This document shows, piece after piece, positions 1 to 9,166 of a stretch of DNA of 48,126 bases (position 1 is the stretch's first letter; the number at the start of each line of letters is the position of its first letter). The stretch lies in NCBI GenBank assembly GCA_030525455.1, contig JAUNER010000021.1, positions 1-48,126 on the forward strand, in the 5' to 3' direction. The position numbers and the translations under genes are program-made. This DNA is from Akkermansia sp. (GTDB lineage: Bacteria; Verrucomicrobiota; Verrucomicrobiia; Verrucomicrobiales; Akkermansiaceae). The notes beneath the pieces were generated by a model. It had not been told where the DNA came from and made no database searches. It saw only the letters and a program-made list of their open reading frames with translations.

Positions 1-301
1 CCGACAGCCCACGTCCACGCCGACGGGAGCACCTGCACCGGGCATCACCATGAAGACCCGGCAAAAACACAGCTACACAAAGAACACAAATGCTGTAACC
101 ACGAACACACCCATGCAGAAAAACCGACAGCCCACGTCCACGCCGACGGGAGCACCTGCACCGGGCATCACCATGAAGACCCGGCAAAAACACAGCTACA
201 CAAAGAACACAAATGCTGTAACCACGAACACACCCATGCAGAAAAACCGACAGCCCACGTCCACGCCGACGGGAGCACCTGCACCGGGCATCACCATGAA
301 G
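1..301 (+). repeat. 123-bp in-frame tandem repeat, 2.4 copies visible
   Basis: Copies lie at 1-123, 124-246 and 247-301; the last is broken off after 55 bp. The two complete copies are identical base for base, and the partial copy matches as far as it goes. The period of 123 is a multiple of three, so copy number can change without shifting the adaptor frame (frame of base 1). A second frame (50-328) is also open and repeats as MKTRQKHSYTKNTNAV..., but this is only a by-product of the periodic sequence. More copies may lie upstream. Confidence 0.95.
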
Positions 302-1422
302 CCACAGTTAACAATGACGATTCATTAGCAGACATGATTCCCCTCAAAGTCGATGCCCATGCACAAAAGGCACTCGACATGAAATTTGAAAAAGTTCTCC
401 AAACCCCGATGATGGCAGAGAAAACCCTCTATGGTCAGCTTTTCATCCCACCACATGCTATACACACATACGCCATACCGGTAGCCGGGCGAGTTGATAT
501 ACACGTAAAATCAGCTCAAAAAGTAAGCAAAGGAGACAAACTCTATACCCTCAACTCACCTGAACTAGTCACACAAATTGGGGCAGTACAGCAAGCAAAA
601 GCCGATTTAGAACGAAGTCAAAAAGAACTTAGCATCCTACAACAACGAAAAAACAAACTCGACGAAATCGGGACAAAAAATGTAGAGTTAAACTCTGAAT
701 TAGAATTTAAAAAAGCCGAATTAGTCAGCCTAGCGACAAGCCTCCAAACAGCACAAGCACAACTAGCGACATCCACACAAGGAGCTAGACTCAATAACAC
801 AAGCCTAGAAGTACTCGCCCAGACTGATGGTACAGTTCAAACCATAGACCTAGCACAGGGAGCTTGGGCAGAACAAGGCAAAGAAGCCCTAGTAGTGGCC
901 AACCAGAAAGAATTAGAATTACAAACAACGTTATTCGGAGACGATAAAATCCATTACAGTTCAGCCAAAATGGTAATCCCACAGGGGAAAGAGAACCTAC
1001 TTATAGACGGAAGCTTACGCATTGCCGACCATGTAGACACCGCCACTCAAGCCCGAACACTATATTTTAGTCCCAATCAACTACCACCTACAGCCTACGC
1101 CGGGCAACTCGTAAGACTGGACTTATATAACACCGAACAAAACACTTCTGATTACATCAACATACCCAATAGTGCCATCGTCAAGGTAGGTGTCAATGAT
1201 GTCGTATTCCTAAAAGTAGGAGAATTTGACTACATCATGAAAAAAGTAGAAACCCTACCAGCCCGCCGAGGGAAGACACCCGTCAAAGGACTTATACCCG
1301 GTCAAACCATGGTAACGCAAGGTGGATACGAACTAAAATACATCCTGCCCGATAACGGCACTAAAAAACCTGCCGCCGGACACTTCCATGCCGACGGCCA
1401 ATTCCATGAAGGTGAGCACTAA
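1..1422 (+). CDS. RND efflux periplasmic adaptor (CusB/CzcB-like) with His/Cys-rich N-terminal repeats, 5'-partial
   Basis: The reading frame is open from base 1 without a stop to the TAA at 1420-1422, so the gene starts upstream of the window and the ATG at 334 is internal. About 473 residues are visible. The first 100 are two complete 41-residue repeats and a partial third; each repeat has 10 His and 3 Cys, including HVHADGSTCTGHHHE and CCNHEHTH. After residue 112 follow the usual adaptor parts: a barrel-sandwich half (IPVAGRV..., near residues 155-185), a coiled-coil hairpin (about 195-260), the second sandwich half (TDGTVQTIDLAQGAW), and a beta-barrel and membrane-proximal region. The C-terminus GHFHADGQFHEGEH is also His-rich. 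It would link the inner-membrane pump encoded 18 bp downstream to an outer-membrane channel. The tails probably bind or buffer a soft or borderline metal such as Cu, Ag, Zn, Ni or Co; which metal cannot be told from sequence. Confidence 0.85.
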   Translation, partial: PTAHVHADGSTCTGHHHEDPAKTQLHKEHKCCNHEHTHAEKPTAHVHADGSTCTGHHHEDPAKTQLHKEHKCCNHEHTHAEKPTAHVHADGSTCTGHHHEATVNNDDSLADMIPLKVDAHAQKALDMKFEKVLQTPMMAEKTLYGQLFIPPHAIHTYAIPVAGRVDIHVKSAQKVSKGDKLYTLNSPELVTQIGAVQQAKADLERSQKELSILQQRKNKLDEIGTKNVELNSELEFKKAELVSLATSLQTAQAQLATSTQGARLNNTSLEVLAQTDGTVQTIDLAQGAWAEQGKEALVVANQKELELQTTLFGDDKIHYSSAKMVIPQGKENLLIDGSLRIADHVDTATQARTLYFSPNQLPPTAYAGQLVRLDLYNTEQNTSDYINIPNSAIVKVGVNDVVFLKVGEFDYIMKKVETLPARRGKTPVKGLIPGQTMVTQGGYELKYILPDNGTKKPAAGHFHADGQFHEGEH

Positions 1423-1440
1423 AAAAATAATCCACAGAAT

Positions 1441-4400
1441 ATGAACTTTCTACTATCATTCTGTCTAAAGAATCGTATCACCGTCATCATACTAACGTTG
1501 GTACTCATCCTCTTTGGTGGCTATATCATCAAAACTATACCGGTAGACGTATTCCCAGAACTGGAAGTACCGCGAGTCACCATCCAAACAGAAGCCCATG
1601 GTCTCACAGCCGAAGAAGTCGAGCAATACATCACCATCCCCATTTCATCTGCCATGAACGGCACAGCAGGGGTAAAAGAAGTTCGCAACTCATCCGGGGC
1701 AGGTTTATCCTTTGTATGGGTAGACTTTGATTGGAATACAGACATCTACCGAGCACGGCAAATCGTTACAGAACGCCTGGCAACAGTACGAGACTCTCTC
1801 CCCGAAAACGTCTCATCAGAACTGGCACCCATCGTTTCTGTCACAGGAGAAATCATGCTCATAGCCCTTACCGGTGATGAAACAACCAATCTTCTAGATA
1901 TGCGACAACTGGCTGAATACAAATTACGTAATCGCCTACTAGCAATCCCGGGAATTGGTCAAGTCACCGTACTGGGCGGACGACTGCCGGAATACCAAAT
2001 TGTCTACGAGCCAAGCCGCCTAAAGCAAGCAGGCGTCAGCTTAAATGATGTGAAAGAAGCCATTGTCAACTCACAATCATCCATACCCGCAGGGTATTTA
2101 GAAGACGTTGCCGGCCAAGAACTTCCCATTCAGCAAGATACACGAGCAACCAATCTGGAACAATTTAACAGAGCTCTAGTACCTGGGCACCCCTCCGGAG
2201 TCGTACGACTAGAAGACATAACCGACGTAAAAATCGACGGTGCACCGCGTCGCGGAGATGCCGGGTTCATGGGCGAGGATGCCGTCATTCTATCTATCCA
2301 AAAAATTCCCGGAGCCAACACACTGGCACTAACATACGCCGTAGACGAAGCCATCCGTGAATTCAGCCAAAGCCAATTGCCTAAAGGCATGAAGCTACAC
2401 ACCACGGCCTATCGTCAGGCCGACTTCATCAATATGTCTCTAGACAATGGTCTAGAAACCCTTTTGATAGCCGGTGTAGTAGTCATGCTCGTGATATTGC
2501 TCACTCTACTCAACATACGCACAGCCATCATCACCCTTATATCCATGCCACTCTCGGTGATATTAGGGTTGGTATTTTTCCCCATGTGTGGGTTAGCCAT
2601 CAACATCATGACCCTGGGGGGGCTGGCCGTAGCCGTCGGTGACGTAGTAGACAATGCCATTATCTTTGTAGAAATTTCCTGGCGACACCTCAACATCAAC
2701 GCCAAACTACCACCAGAGCAAAGACTGAGCAAATACGAAGTCATCATGAGAGCCAAATCAGAAATCATTGGCTCAATCACATTCTCGTCTATCATTATTC
2801 TGCTTGTATTTACCCCGGTACTATTCCTCTCCGGCTTAGAAGGTCAGTTTTTCCAGCCATTGGGCATATCCTATATGTTGGCACTAGGAGCATCCCTCAT
2901 CGTGGCTGTAACCATCACCCCTGTACTCTGCTACATCATGTACAAAAAGGGGAAATCCACAAACACAGAAAAAGCAGGAGACTCCTTCAGCACTCAGCTT
3001 ATAAAACGGATGTATACACCGATACTCAATTTCTGCTTACGTTTTTCAAAGACCGTATGTGCCATTATTGCCACCATCACCCTACTAGCACTATGGTTAG
3101 CCTCCACATTTGGGACTAGCTTTTTACCACCATTTAATGAAGACTGCTACACAGTATTCGTCAGCACAGTACCAGGCACGTCCCTAGATGAGACTAAAAG
3201 AATCTCGAGGAAAGTCATGCACGATGTAGCAGAAATTCCCGGAGTATTAAGCGTAACCCAACGAACAGGCCGTGCCGAAAATGACGAACACGCAGAACCG
3301 GTGAGTGCCTCGGAACTCGTCGTAAGAGTTGATTTAACAAAAGACCAAAAAGAACTTCGAGCCAAAATTAAAGAGTGCATTGATAACATCCCCGGCACAA
3401 GCAACATGATTGGCTACCCACTAGCCCACCGCATCAGTGCCGCACTATCCGGTTCAAACTCAGAAATCGCCATCAACATCTACGGCACAGAACTCCCACA
3501 ACTAAGACTTGCCGCAAAGAAAGCAAAAGAAATCCTAGACACCCTCCCGGAAGTAGCAGATGCCCGAGCTAACAGAGAAATCATGGTTGATTCTATACGA
3601 GTAAAATACGACCAAGAAGCACTTGCCGCCTGCGGACTCACCATGGCAGATGCCGCAGAGCAAGTCTCTACGGCAATGAATGGGCAAAAACTAGGAGAAG
3701 TCATTAAAAACCAAGAATACTGGGATATCGTACTCCGCATAGCCCCCGAACTACGGACCTCTATGCAAGACGTCAAAGACCTTGAGCTTATTACCCCCCG
3801 AAAACAAACAGTACGATTGGCAGATGTAGCTCATGTGTACCGCGAAGAAGTCTCAAACCTTATCCTCAGAGACAACACTCTGCGAAAAGCCATGATTTCC
3901 TGTAACCCCTCCCCCAACTCAAACCTAGGAGACCTAGCCAAAGCATGTCGAGAAAAACTAGACCCGGCAATGAATGCATTAGGCTGTACAGTAGACTATG
4001 CAGGCACCATCAAAGCACGCGAATCAGCATCGCAACGACTATACCTCACGGGTAGTATCGTTATGGTACTCATAGTACTACTACTATCATCTGCATTAGG
4101 GAGTGTACGAAGAGCCATACTAACACTGGTAAACATACCACTCTGCTTAGTGGGGGGGATTGTCGCTATCTTTTTAGCATCACCAGAAGCCCTTAGCACA
4201 CTCTTTGGAGCCGAATACATACCGCCCATTTTATCCGTTGCCTCCATCGTTGGATTTGTGACGGTTATTGGCTTTGCAATACGAAGCGGCTTATTACTAC
4301 TCAATCGATACAAAGCACTGGAAGACGAAGGAGTAGAACCCATAGAAGCCATCCGCACAGGGTCTCAAGAACGTGTCGTGCCCATCATCATGACCTCACT

Positions 4401-4602
4401 AACAACCATCCTAGGTTTGCTACCACTCATCTGGGCCATAGATGAACCCGGTGGGGAATTACTTGGGCCACTAGCTATCGTCCAATTTGGAGGTCTAATC
4501 ACAGCCACTCTGCTTAACTTGCTAATCATTCCTGCTACGGCAAAAATCTTTTCTAAGTGGATTACATCACAAAAGAAAGACATAGAAGCAAAGCAACAGT
4601 AA
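1441..4602 (+). CDS. Heavy-metal efflux RND pump, CusA/CzcA family
   Basis: This 1053-residue protein has the usual length of an HME-RND inner-membrane pump. It starts with the TM1 segment typical of the family (NRITVIILTLVLILFGGY) and the IPVDVFPELEVPRV motif. A TM4 segment at about residues 393-412, GGLAVAVGDVVDNAIIFVE, carries the Asp/Asp/Glu residues used for proton relay in this family. Two large periplasmic loops and a second TM bundle (about 860-1040) complete the duplicated RND fold. It exports metal ions from periplasm or cytoplasm through a tripartite complex using the proton gradient. The start is 18 bp after the adaptor stop, so the two are co-transcribed. No outer-membrane factor follows; it is probably upstream or elsewhere. 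Subfamily metal (Cu/Ag versus Co/Zn/Cd) is not decided. Confidence 0.93.
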   Translation: MNFLLSFCLKNRITVIILTLVLILFGGYIIKTIPVDVFPELEVPRVTIQTEAHGLTAEEVEQYITIPISSAMNGTAGVKEVRNSSGAGLSFVWVDFDWNTDIYRARQIVTERLATVRDSLPENVSSELAPIVSVTGEIMLIALTGDETTNLLDMRQLAEYKLRNRLLAIPGIGQVTVLGGRLPEYQIVYEPSRLKQAGVSLNDVKEAIVNSQSSIPAGYLEDVAGQELPIQQDTRATNLEQFNRALVPGHPSGVVRLEDITDVKIDGAPRRGDAGFMGEDAVILSIQKIPGANTLALTYAVDEAIREFSQSQLPKGMKLHTTAYRQADFINMSLDNGLETLLIAGVVVMLVILLTLLNIRTAIITLISMPLSVILGLVFFPMCGLAINIMTLGGLAVAVGDVVDNAIIFVEISWRHLNINAKLPPEQRLSKYEVIMRAKSEIIGSITFSSIIILLVFTPVLFLSGLEGQFFQPLGISYMLALGASLIVAVTITPVLCYIMYKKGKSTNTEKAGDSFSTQLIKRMYTPILNFCLRFSKTVCAIIATITLLALWLASTFGTSFLPPFNEDCYTVFVSTVPGTSLDETKRISRKVMHDVAEIPGVLSVTQRTGRAENDEHAEPVSASELVVRVDLTKDQKELRAKIKECIDNIPGTSNMIGYPLAHRISAALSGSNSEIAINIYGTELPQLRLAAKKAKEILDTLPEVADARANREIMVDSIRVKYDQEALAACGLTMADAAEQVSTAMNGQKLGEVIKNQEYWDIVLRIAPELRTSMQDVKDLELITPRKQTVRLADVAHVYREEVSNLILRDNTLRKAMISCNPSPNSNLGDLAKACREKLDPAMNALGCTVDYAGTIKARESASQRLYLTGSIVMVLIVLLLSSALGSVRRAILTLVNIPLCLVGGIVAIFLASPEALSTLFGAEYIPPILSVASIVGFVTVIGFAIRSGLLLLNRYKALEDEGVEPIEAIRTGSQERVVPIIMTSLTTILGLLPLIWAIDEPGGELLGPLAIVQFGGLITATLLNLLIIPATAKIFSKWITSQKKDIEAKQQ

Positions 4603-4632
4603 AAGAAAACTAACAAATAAGCTATTGGGACT

Positions 4633-4663
4633 CCCCCCTATGGTAAATGTGACCATAGGGGGG
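4633..4663 (+). terminator. Intrinsic terminator after the metal pump
   Basis: A perfect 12-bp stem (4633-4644 with 4652-4663; arms CCCCCCTATGGT and ACCATAGGGGGG) encloses a 7-nt loop and is followed by AATTTTGT. It sits 31 bp after the pump stop codon and separates the efflux operon from the autotransporter gene. Confidence 0.85.
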
Positions 4664-4816
4664 AATTTTGTATTCCCCTCCCCCCTGAAGACCACAACGC
4701 AAGTCAGTCTGCACAACACATTCGTCATTTACTGAACGCAACAGAACTTCTGCACACTAACCCCTAAAGATGGCATTGCACATCAATTCCCATCAACCCC
4801 AAACATAAAATACAGC

Positions 4817-7800
4817 ATGAAACTACGAATACCACAACAATTACTAGCCGCAGTCATGGCCAGCTTAACTGTTATCTCTGCTTACTCAGCAGACTTTAGC
4901 GTTGGCTCAGCAGATGAACTCATAACAGCATGGAACCAAGCAGCAAGGTCAAACGACAACAGCACCATCACCATCACTGCACCAAGCCAAGGCACATTTA
5001 CTCTCACAAACGAACAAAAGAACCAGCTCCAAGCCATTACCGGAACGGGGAAAATAACACTCCGGATGAGCAGTCCGACAGGAGCATTAGAAAACTTCAA
5101 CTACACGCTAGTCAATGAACAAGTCTCATTTGTAGACATTACACTCGCAGAGCCCCTCAACAGCACAAACGACATCGTCATTTCACACGCCGGCAATGCC
5201 ACCATCCAAGGAAAAAACATCAGCGTCCTTTCATCTGAAACAACAAACAACTTAGATGCCAGCATCAATGATACAAATGGCCGAGTTATTCTAGGAAACA
5301 ACACCAACATGGGGCAAAATATCACCATCAATGCCCAAGCAAGCACAAACACCACCCCCATGCCCGCCCCGGCAGACAGCCCCTATACACGAACCAGTAC
5401 CACCTCATTTACCCAAGATGGCATGGGGGTACTAATACTTGGAACAAACACCACACTCCAAGCAGCCACAGTCACCGGACAAATCGTCAGCAATGCAGAT
5501 GCAGAAATCACGCTGAATGGCGACATTTCCTCGACAGCAGCCATTGGATCCATCACCACAGAAGAATTTGACAGCACCGGCACACAAACAAGCAAAGTAA
5601 TCACCGATTCACCCTCAAATACCCTCACAGGTGGCATAAGACTAGGCAAAGTCACAGCCGGAGACATCACTATCAGCTCAACAGGCGGCGACATTTCCCT
5701 AGGAACCGGGAGCCAACTCAACGGAACCACCATCACAAGCACCAATGCAACACTGAGAAAAACAAGCTATAGCAATGATGATGGGAATTGGAGCACCATC
5801 ATAGGGACACCGGAAACAATAGACACCCTCTACTCAAACATCTCTATTGGCGACAACAGCAACATTACCGGCAATGCCCGCTTAAACTCCGCCAATAACA
5901 TCACACTTGGAAAAAACACCAGCATCACGGGGAATTCAACAACAACAGGCGTAATAACCGCTGCCGGAAACATCCACATAGGAGCAAACTCTCAAATCTC
6001 GGATAATAGTACCAACACAGAAAACACAGCAGTTATCAACATCGCTGAATACCAAACACTCCATCTGGGAGCAGGCTCAATCCTAACCAACAACACAGCA
6101 AACAACACCCCTGCCTCTATCGTCGCCGCACCTAATAGCCAAATAATCATCACCGGCACAGGTGACACCTATATCAACGACGGCATCCTTACCACCTCAC
6201 CTCAAGGAGACGCTCAAGCCGCTACCCTCACCCAGGCAAGTACAGGCACACTCTACTATGGTGGGCCAAATGCAAGCGACAACTTTGGCGGGAACTACAA
6301 GCAAATTACAGGGAACCTCAGCATAGGGCACACGACATTTAGCCCCACATCATCAGCAAGCACCCCAACAGCGACCACACCAATAAACGGTGCAGTAATG
6401 GGAACAGATACAACTAGCTACAACATCGAATCAGGCACCGTCACCATCAACACAAACTCCACCCTACGTGGGGAGTCCGCCAGCTTTGCAGACGGAACAG
6501 AATTAGTACTGGCAGATGGAGCCACACTTGATTTAGCCACCCCGGCAGAATTAGGGAAAAATATGAATGTCCGAGCCCTTATCACAGACGCCGAGGGGAA
6601 TGCCATAGCCCCCTCACGCCTCCCCAAAGGGACCGCCTCAATCACAGTAACGCTCAACAACACAGACATTTCAAACAACCTGCTCAATACCCCATTCATC
6701 GCCACATCACTATCCGCCGGCAGTACAAACGGCACTACTCAAATCTCTCAAACCATGAGAGGAATAGACACCCCCTTACGTCACTACACAGGGAATGTCT
6801 ACACCGTTGCTCACAGCATGGAACAAAACCGCCTAGAAGTTTCCCCCAACTCAGCGGCCGCACAATTCTACGATACCATCCTCAACAGCAAAAACACAGA
6901 ACAAGCAGCAAACCTCATCCAATCTGCTAGCGGTGAAAACATCGTCAACTTTACATGGGCTGCCAATAGCACACTAAAAGGGTTTACTGATTTAGGCAGA
7001 TTACAAGGGTTAGCCACCATTAACAGAAACAACGAAACCTGTGTCACCGTAGTCGATGCCAAAGGTAGCCCCATAGCCACAAAGAAAATAGCTGATGGTA
7101 AAGGGTCTATTTGGGTAGGTGGCTTCGGCGTATGGGATAACCAATCATCCTCCCGCGGCATATCCGGCTATGAATACAACGCTGGTGGCTATGCTATTGG
7201 GTCAGACTACCACTCAGACACAGGCACACTCATGGGGATGGCTATAGGGCAGAGCTTCGGAAGCATCAAAGACAAAAAAGGCTGGGGGTCTAACTATGAT
7301 GTAGACTCATTTATGGCCATGCTCTATGGGGGGATAGCCCCCACAGAATCCCGCCCATTCGGCATTGATGGATATGTAGCCTACGGGCGAAGCAAATTCA
7401 AAGGGAACTCCTATCTAATGGGTTCAGCACTCAACGGCAACGTCAGTGCCAACACATTCAGTGCCGCCCTCTACGCAACATGGGCAGATAAGTATGAATT
7501 CGGCAAAATGAATGTCACCCCCTTTACCGGGATTGAATTCTCAACATCCGAACTTAACAGCCTCACAGAAGAAGGCACACTAGGACGAAACTTCCGCCAT
7601 GCACGAGCCCAAAACTGGACTATTCCTGTAGGCATCACCATCGCCCGCCCCTATCAAACAGCCTCCGGTATGTTTATTACCCCAAACATCACGCTCGCTG
7701 TGACCCAAGATGTGGCTCGCATCAATCCATCATCCAGAGTATCAGGACCCCTGGGAGAATGGAATGCACGAGGAGCTAATCCCGGTCGCACTGCGTTTAG

Positions 7801-7924
7801 GATGAATGCCGGAGTAGACATCCAATTTAACGATAACTGGGCAGCCCGCCTCAGCTATCTCTATGAAACTCGTAGCAACTTCAGTGCCCATGGCCTAAAT
7901 GGGACCTTAAGCTACAGCTTCTAA
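4817..7924 (+). CDS. Autotransporter (type Va-like) with repetitive passenger
   Basis: This 1035-residue protein begins with a Sec signal peptide (MKLRIPQQLLAAVMASLTV, cleavage probably after AYSA, residue ~25). The passenger (about 26-670) is rich in Asn, Thr, Ser and Gly with recurring short strands such as NITLGKNTSITGNS and NIHIGANSQISDNST, as expected of a right-handed beta-helix. A linker (about 680-740) leads to a 12-strand-type barrel from about residue 760 (GSIWVGGFGVWDNQSSSRG) to the C-terminus, which ends LSYSF with the terminal Phe expected of outer-membrane barrels. It should be displayed on the cell surface. No protease or lipase motif is visible in the passenger, so the substrate or ligand is unknown. 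Strong A/C bias on the coding strand matches the neighbouring genes. It stands alone between two terminators. Confidence 0.9.
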   Translation: MKLRIPQQLLAAVMASLTVISAYSADFSVGSADELITAWNQAARSNDNSTITITAPSQGTFTLTNEQKNQLQAITGTGKITLRMSSPTGALENFNYTLVNEQVSFVDITLAEPLNSTNDIVISHAGNATIQGKNISVLSSETTNNLDASINDTNGRVILGNNTNMGQNITINAQASTNTTPMPAPADSPYTRTSTTSFTQDGMGVLILGTNTTLQAATVTGQIVSNADAEITLNGDISSTAAIGSITTEEFDSTGTQTSKVITDSPSNTLTGGIRLGKVTAGDITISSTGGDISLGTGSQLNGTTITSTNATLRKTSYSNDDGNWSTIIGTPETIDTLYSNISIGDNSNITGNARLNSANNITLGKNTSITGNSTTTGVITAAGNIHIGANSQISDNSTNTENTAVINIAEYQTLHLGAGSILTNNTANNTPASIVAAPNSQIIITGTGDTYINDGILTTSPQGDAQAATLTQASTGTLYYGGPNASDNFGGNYKQITGNLSIGHTTFSPTSSASTPTATTPINGAVMGTDTTSYNIESGTVTINTNSTLRGESASFADGTELVLADGATLDLATPAELGKNMNVRALITDAEGNAIAPSRLPKGTASITVTLNNTDISNNLLNTPFIATSLSAGSTNGTTQISQTMRGIDTPLRHYTGNVYTVAHSMEQNRLEVSPNSAAAQFYDTILNSKNTEQAANLIQSASGENIVNFTWAANSTLKGFTDLGRLQGLATINRNNETCVTVVDAKGSPIATKKIADGKGSIWVGGFGVWDNQSSSRGISGYEYNAGGYAIGSDYHSDTGTLMGMAIGQSFGSIKDKKGWGSNYDVDSFMAMLYGGIAPTESRPFGIDGYVAYGRSKFKGNSYLMGSALNGNVSANTFSAALYATWADKYEFGKMNVTPFTGIEFSTSELNSLTEEGTLGRNFRHARAQNWTIPVGITIARPYQTASGMFITPNITLAVTQDVARINPSSRVSGPLGEWNARGANPGRTAFRMNAGVDIQFNDNWAARLSYLYETRSNFSAHGLNGTLSYSF

Positions 7925-7949
7925 ATAAAAATTCCACCTGCATACCCAA

Positions 7950-7982
7950 CCTCCATTTCCGGGAAATTCCCGGAAATGGAGG
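7950..7982 (+). terminator. Intrinsic terminator after the autotransporter
   Basis: A perfect 14-bp stem (7950-7963 with 7969-7982, arms CCTCCATTTCCGGG and CCCGGAAATGGAGG) with a 5-nt loop is followed by TATTTTATTT. An upstream in-frame ATG at 7976 of the next gene lies inside this stem, which argues against that ATG as a start. Confidence 0.9.
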
Positions 7983-8089
7983 TATTTTATTTGCCTAATA
8001 ACTCAAAAAACACAACGAGTTTAACCTTGCTCATTTATTTGATTTTGTTAGCATATAAACGTTCCTCCCCAAAAAACAGACCAATCATC

Positions 8090-9139
8090 ATGAATAGCAT
8101 ACCCATATTTCTAGCAGCCACAAACACATACGCTGTCCCCTTGGCGGTATGTCTCTATTCAATCATAAAACACAGCTCACCGGAAAACCATTATCATTTT
8201 CACATCATCTCTGATGATATGAGTCCGGAAAACCAAGCGACCCTAAAACAACTGGAAAAACCGGAACAAATTAGCATCGACTTCCAAAATACAAGCGATA
8301 AACTCAATCAAAAGGCCAAACAAATTGATTGCGGCAGATTTTCTGCCATGTCTCTGGCACGCTTAGAAGCAGCTGACATCTTTCCCCAATACGAAAAAAT
8401 CGTTTATCTTGATGTAGATACCTTAATCAACGGAGACATCGCCGAACTGTATCATTCCCCCCTAAATGAATCCCCACTGGCAGCAGCTCTCGATACAGGG
8501 TGTCTGCGATTAGTGATGAAAGACGATGTAGTAACTCCACATTTCCTATCACTCCCACTCCATCATCCAAGTGATTACAGAAATGCCGGCGTTATGGTCA
8601 TGAACCTCAAAAAAATGCGAGAACGCAACTTGGCAGATGCTTTTATAAAAAAATTTGATTCCGGCTACAAACTTGCCTTCCTTGACCAAGATGCCATCAA
8701 CCTCACCCTAGAAGGCGAAATGGCCTATCTCCCCCCTTCATGGAACTTTCACTATACGGAAATCTTTCTCACATATCCGGAACCAACACTCAATTACGCC
8801 CTACATGGCACACCGTATGAAGGACTAAACAAAGACTTCCAAGCCAAATCATGGAAGCTTCTACACATGATAGGCTCAAAGCCATGGAAAGCCGACACCG
8901 GATTCCTGCCCGCATACTACTTAGAAGCCTGGTGGCCCATTGCCATGGAATGCCCGATTTTCAGAGATGAAATTCGCCAGCTCATCCCGAATTTCATGCG
9001 AGATGTCGCAGCACACACAAAGAAATTACGCCGCAAACTCCTCTACTCCTTCTTCAAAACTCGTCAAAAAAGACTGAAAAAAATACGCAATTTAGAAGAA
9101 CTCATGAGAACAATCATGCGTTTGAACCAAGAGTTATAA
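8090..9139 (+). CDS. GT8 family glycosyltransferase (LgtC/RfaJ-like)
   Basis: The protein has 349 residues from the ATG at 8090. I prefer this start because MNSIPIFLAATNTYAVPLAVCLYSI is the canonical GT8 first strand, and the upstream ATG at 7976 falls within the preceding terminator. The metal- and nucleotide-sugar-binding DxD is YLDVDT (residues 106-111). YRNAGVMVMNL and FLDQDAINL are typical of the family, and LHMIGSKPWK provides the conserved late HxxGxxKPW. The C-terminal tail is basic (KKLRRKLLYSFFKTRQKRLKKI), suggesting membrane association. It probably transfers galactose, glucose or a related sugar to a surface lipooligosaccharide; donor and acceptor are unknown. It is a clear paralog of the gene at 10597. 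Confidence 0.9.
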   Translation: MNSIPIFLAATNTYAVPLAVCLYSIIKHSSPENHYHFHIISDDMSPENQATLKQLEKPEQISIDFQNTSDKLNQKAKQIDCGRFSAMSLARLEAADIFPQYEKIVYLDVDTLINGDIAELYHSPLNESPLAAALDTGCLRLVMKDDVVTPHFLSLPLHHPSDYRNAGVMVMNLKKMRERNLADAFIKKFDSGYKLAFLDQDAINLTLEGEMAYLPPSWNFHYTEIFLTYPEPTLNYALHGTPYEGLNKDFQAKSWKLLHMIGSKPWKADTGFLPAYYLEAWWPIAMECPIFRDEIRQLIPNFMRDVAAHTKKLRRKLLYSFFKTRQKRLKKIRNLEELMRTIMRLNQEL

Positions 9140-9166
9140 GCTAATTGCTAATCTTGGCTTTATACT

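Noticed and set aside
1..301. CRISPR array
   Set aside because: The repeats are directly adjacent 123-bp units with no spacers and they code for protein.
50..328. Open frame encoding a repetitive 92-residue protein (MKTRQKHSYTKN repeats)
   Set aside because: It is the second frame of the 123-bp repeat. The adaptor frame is open through the same bases and continues into a recognised protein, so this frame is a by-product.
7976..8089. N-terminal extension of the first GT8 from an upstream ATG
   Set aside because: The ATG lies inside the terminator stem of the previous gene, and the extra residues do not match the GT8 family start.
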